Shown here: positions 5,993-6,043 of the stretch, one piece after another
Numbering within the stretch: position 1 is the first letter of the stretch
Layout of the letters: each line of letters begins with the position of its first letter
Origin: Ruminococcus callidus
Lineage (GTDB): Bacteria > Bacillota > Clostridia > Oscillospirales > Ruminococcaceae
Reading direction: 5' to 3'
Assembly: GCF_020709055.1 (NCBI RefSeq)
Contig: NZ_JAJFCK010000074.1
Location: 1 to 6,043 of the forward strand
Length of the DNA stretch: 6,043 nt
Notes under the pieces: generated by a model
Database searches by the model: none
Seen by the model: the letters and a program-made list of their open reading frames with translations, nothing else
Told to the model about the DNA's origin: nothing
Position numbers and translations under genes: made by a program

Positions 5993-6043
5993 GAGCTCGT
6001 GTTCATAGGCGTCTATCTACGTCTTTTCGGCAAATTTTGTTGC
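5990..6043 (+). repeat. Partial MITE-like element, copy 3, inverted (cut by window edge)
   Basis: This is the exact reverse complement of positions 174-227 except one base, and of 10-63 except one base. It starts TAAGAGCTCGTG, the end that also faces the minus-strand operon at 227. The TAA at 5990-5992 is at once the element terminus (or its target triplet) and the stop codon of the dockerin gene. If it is complete beyond the window, it would carry the core hairpin about 60-100 bp after the stop codon and could terminate this gene's transcript. The rest of the element is not visible. Confidence 0.85.

Overview
The window looks like a fibre-degrading gut or rumen Firmicute, most likely Ruminococcus or a close Oscillospiraceae relative. 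The main evidence is a secreted protein ending in a type I dockerin, the module that plugs enzymes into cellulosomes. Strong AGGAGG-type ribosome binding sites, fairly GC-rich coding sequence and a TcaA/YvbJ-like zinc-ribbon membrane protein agree with this. The genus is an inference; no rRNA or other marker gene is present.

Layout. Positions 1-248 hold no gene. They contain one complete palindromic MITE-like element (61-227) and the end of a second copy (1-63) abutting it and sharing the TTA at 61-63. Positions 249-3181 hold a two-gene minus-strand operon. Its first gene (3181-1652) encodes an unrecognised cytoplasmic protein with a long low-complexity Ala/Glu/Lys tail. Its second gene (1634-249) encodes a membrane protein with a cytoplasmic zinc ribbon, a proline-rich linker, one transmembrane helix and an extracellular region. 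Positions 3182-3532 are a divergent intergenic region with two sigma-A promoters back to back, each with a 17-bp spacer and a TGn extension. Positions 3533-5992 encode an 819-residue secreted protein: signal peptide, DUF4874/DUF4832 barrel-like region, carbohydrate-binding-like beta domain, Ig-like domain, dockerin. A third copy of the repeat, inverted, begins exactly at this gene's TAA stop (5990-6043) and runs off the window.

How the parts relate. The dockerin protein is probably a scaffold-bound enzyme or binding subunit acting outside the cell on a polysaccharide; its substrate cannot be read from the sequence. The minus-strand operon looks like a membrane/cytoplasm pair of unknown job, and nothing except the shared promoter region links it to the dockerin gene. 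The most distinctive feature is the repeat family. The same end of the element faces the 3' end of both transcription units, one copy supplies or preserves the stop codon, and the centre of the element is an A-tract/GC-hairpin/T-tract structure that could terminate transcription in both directions.
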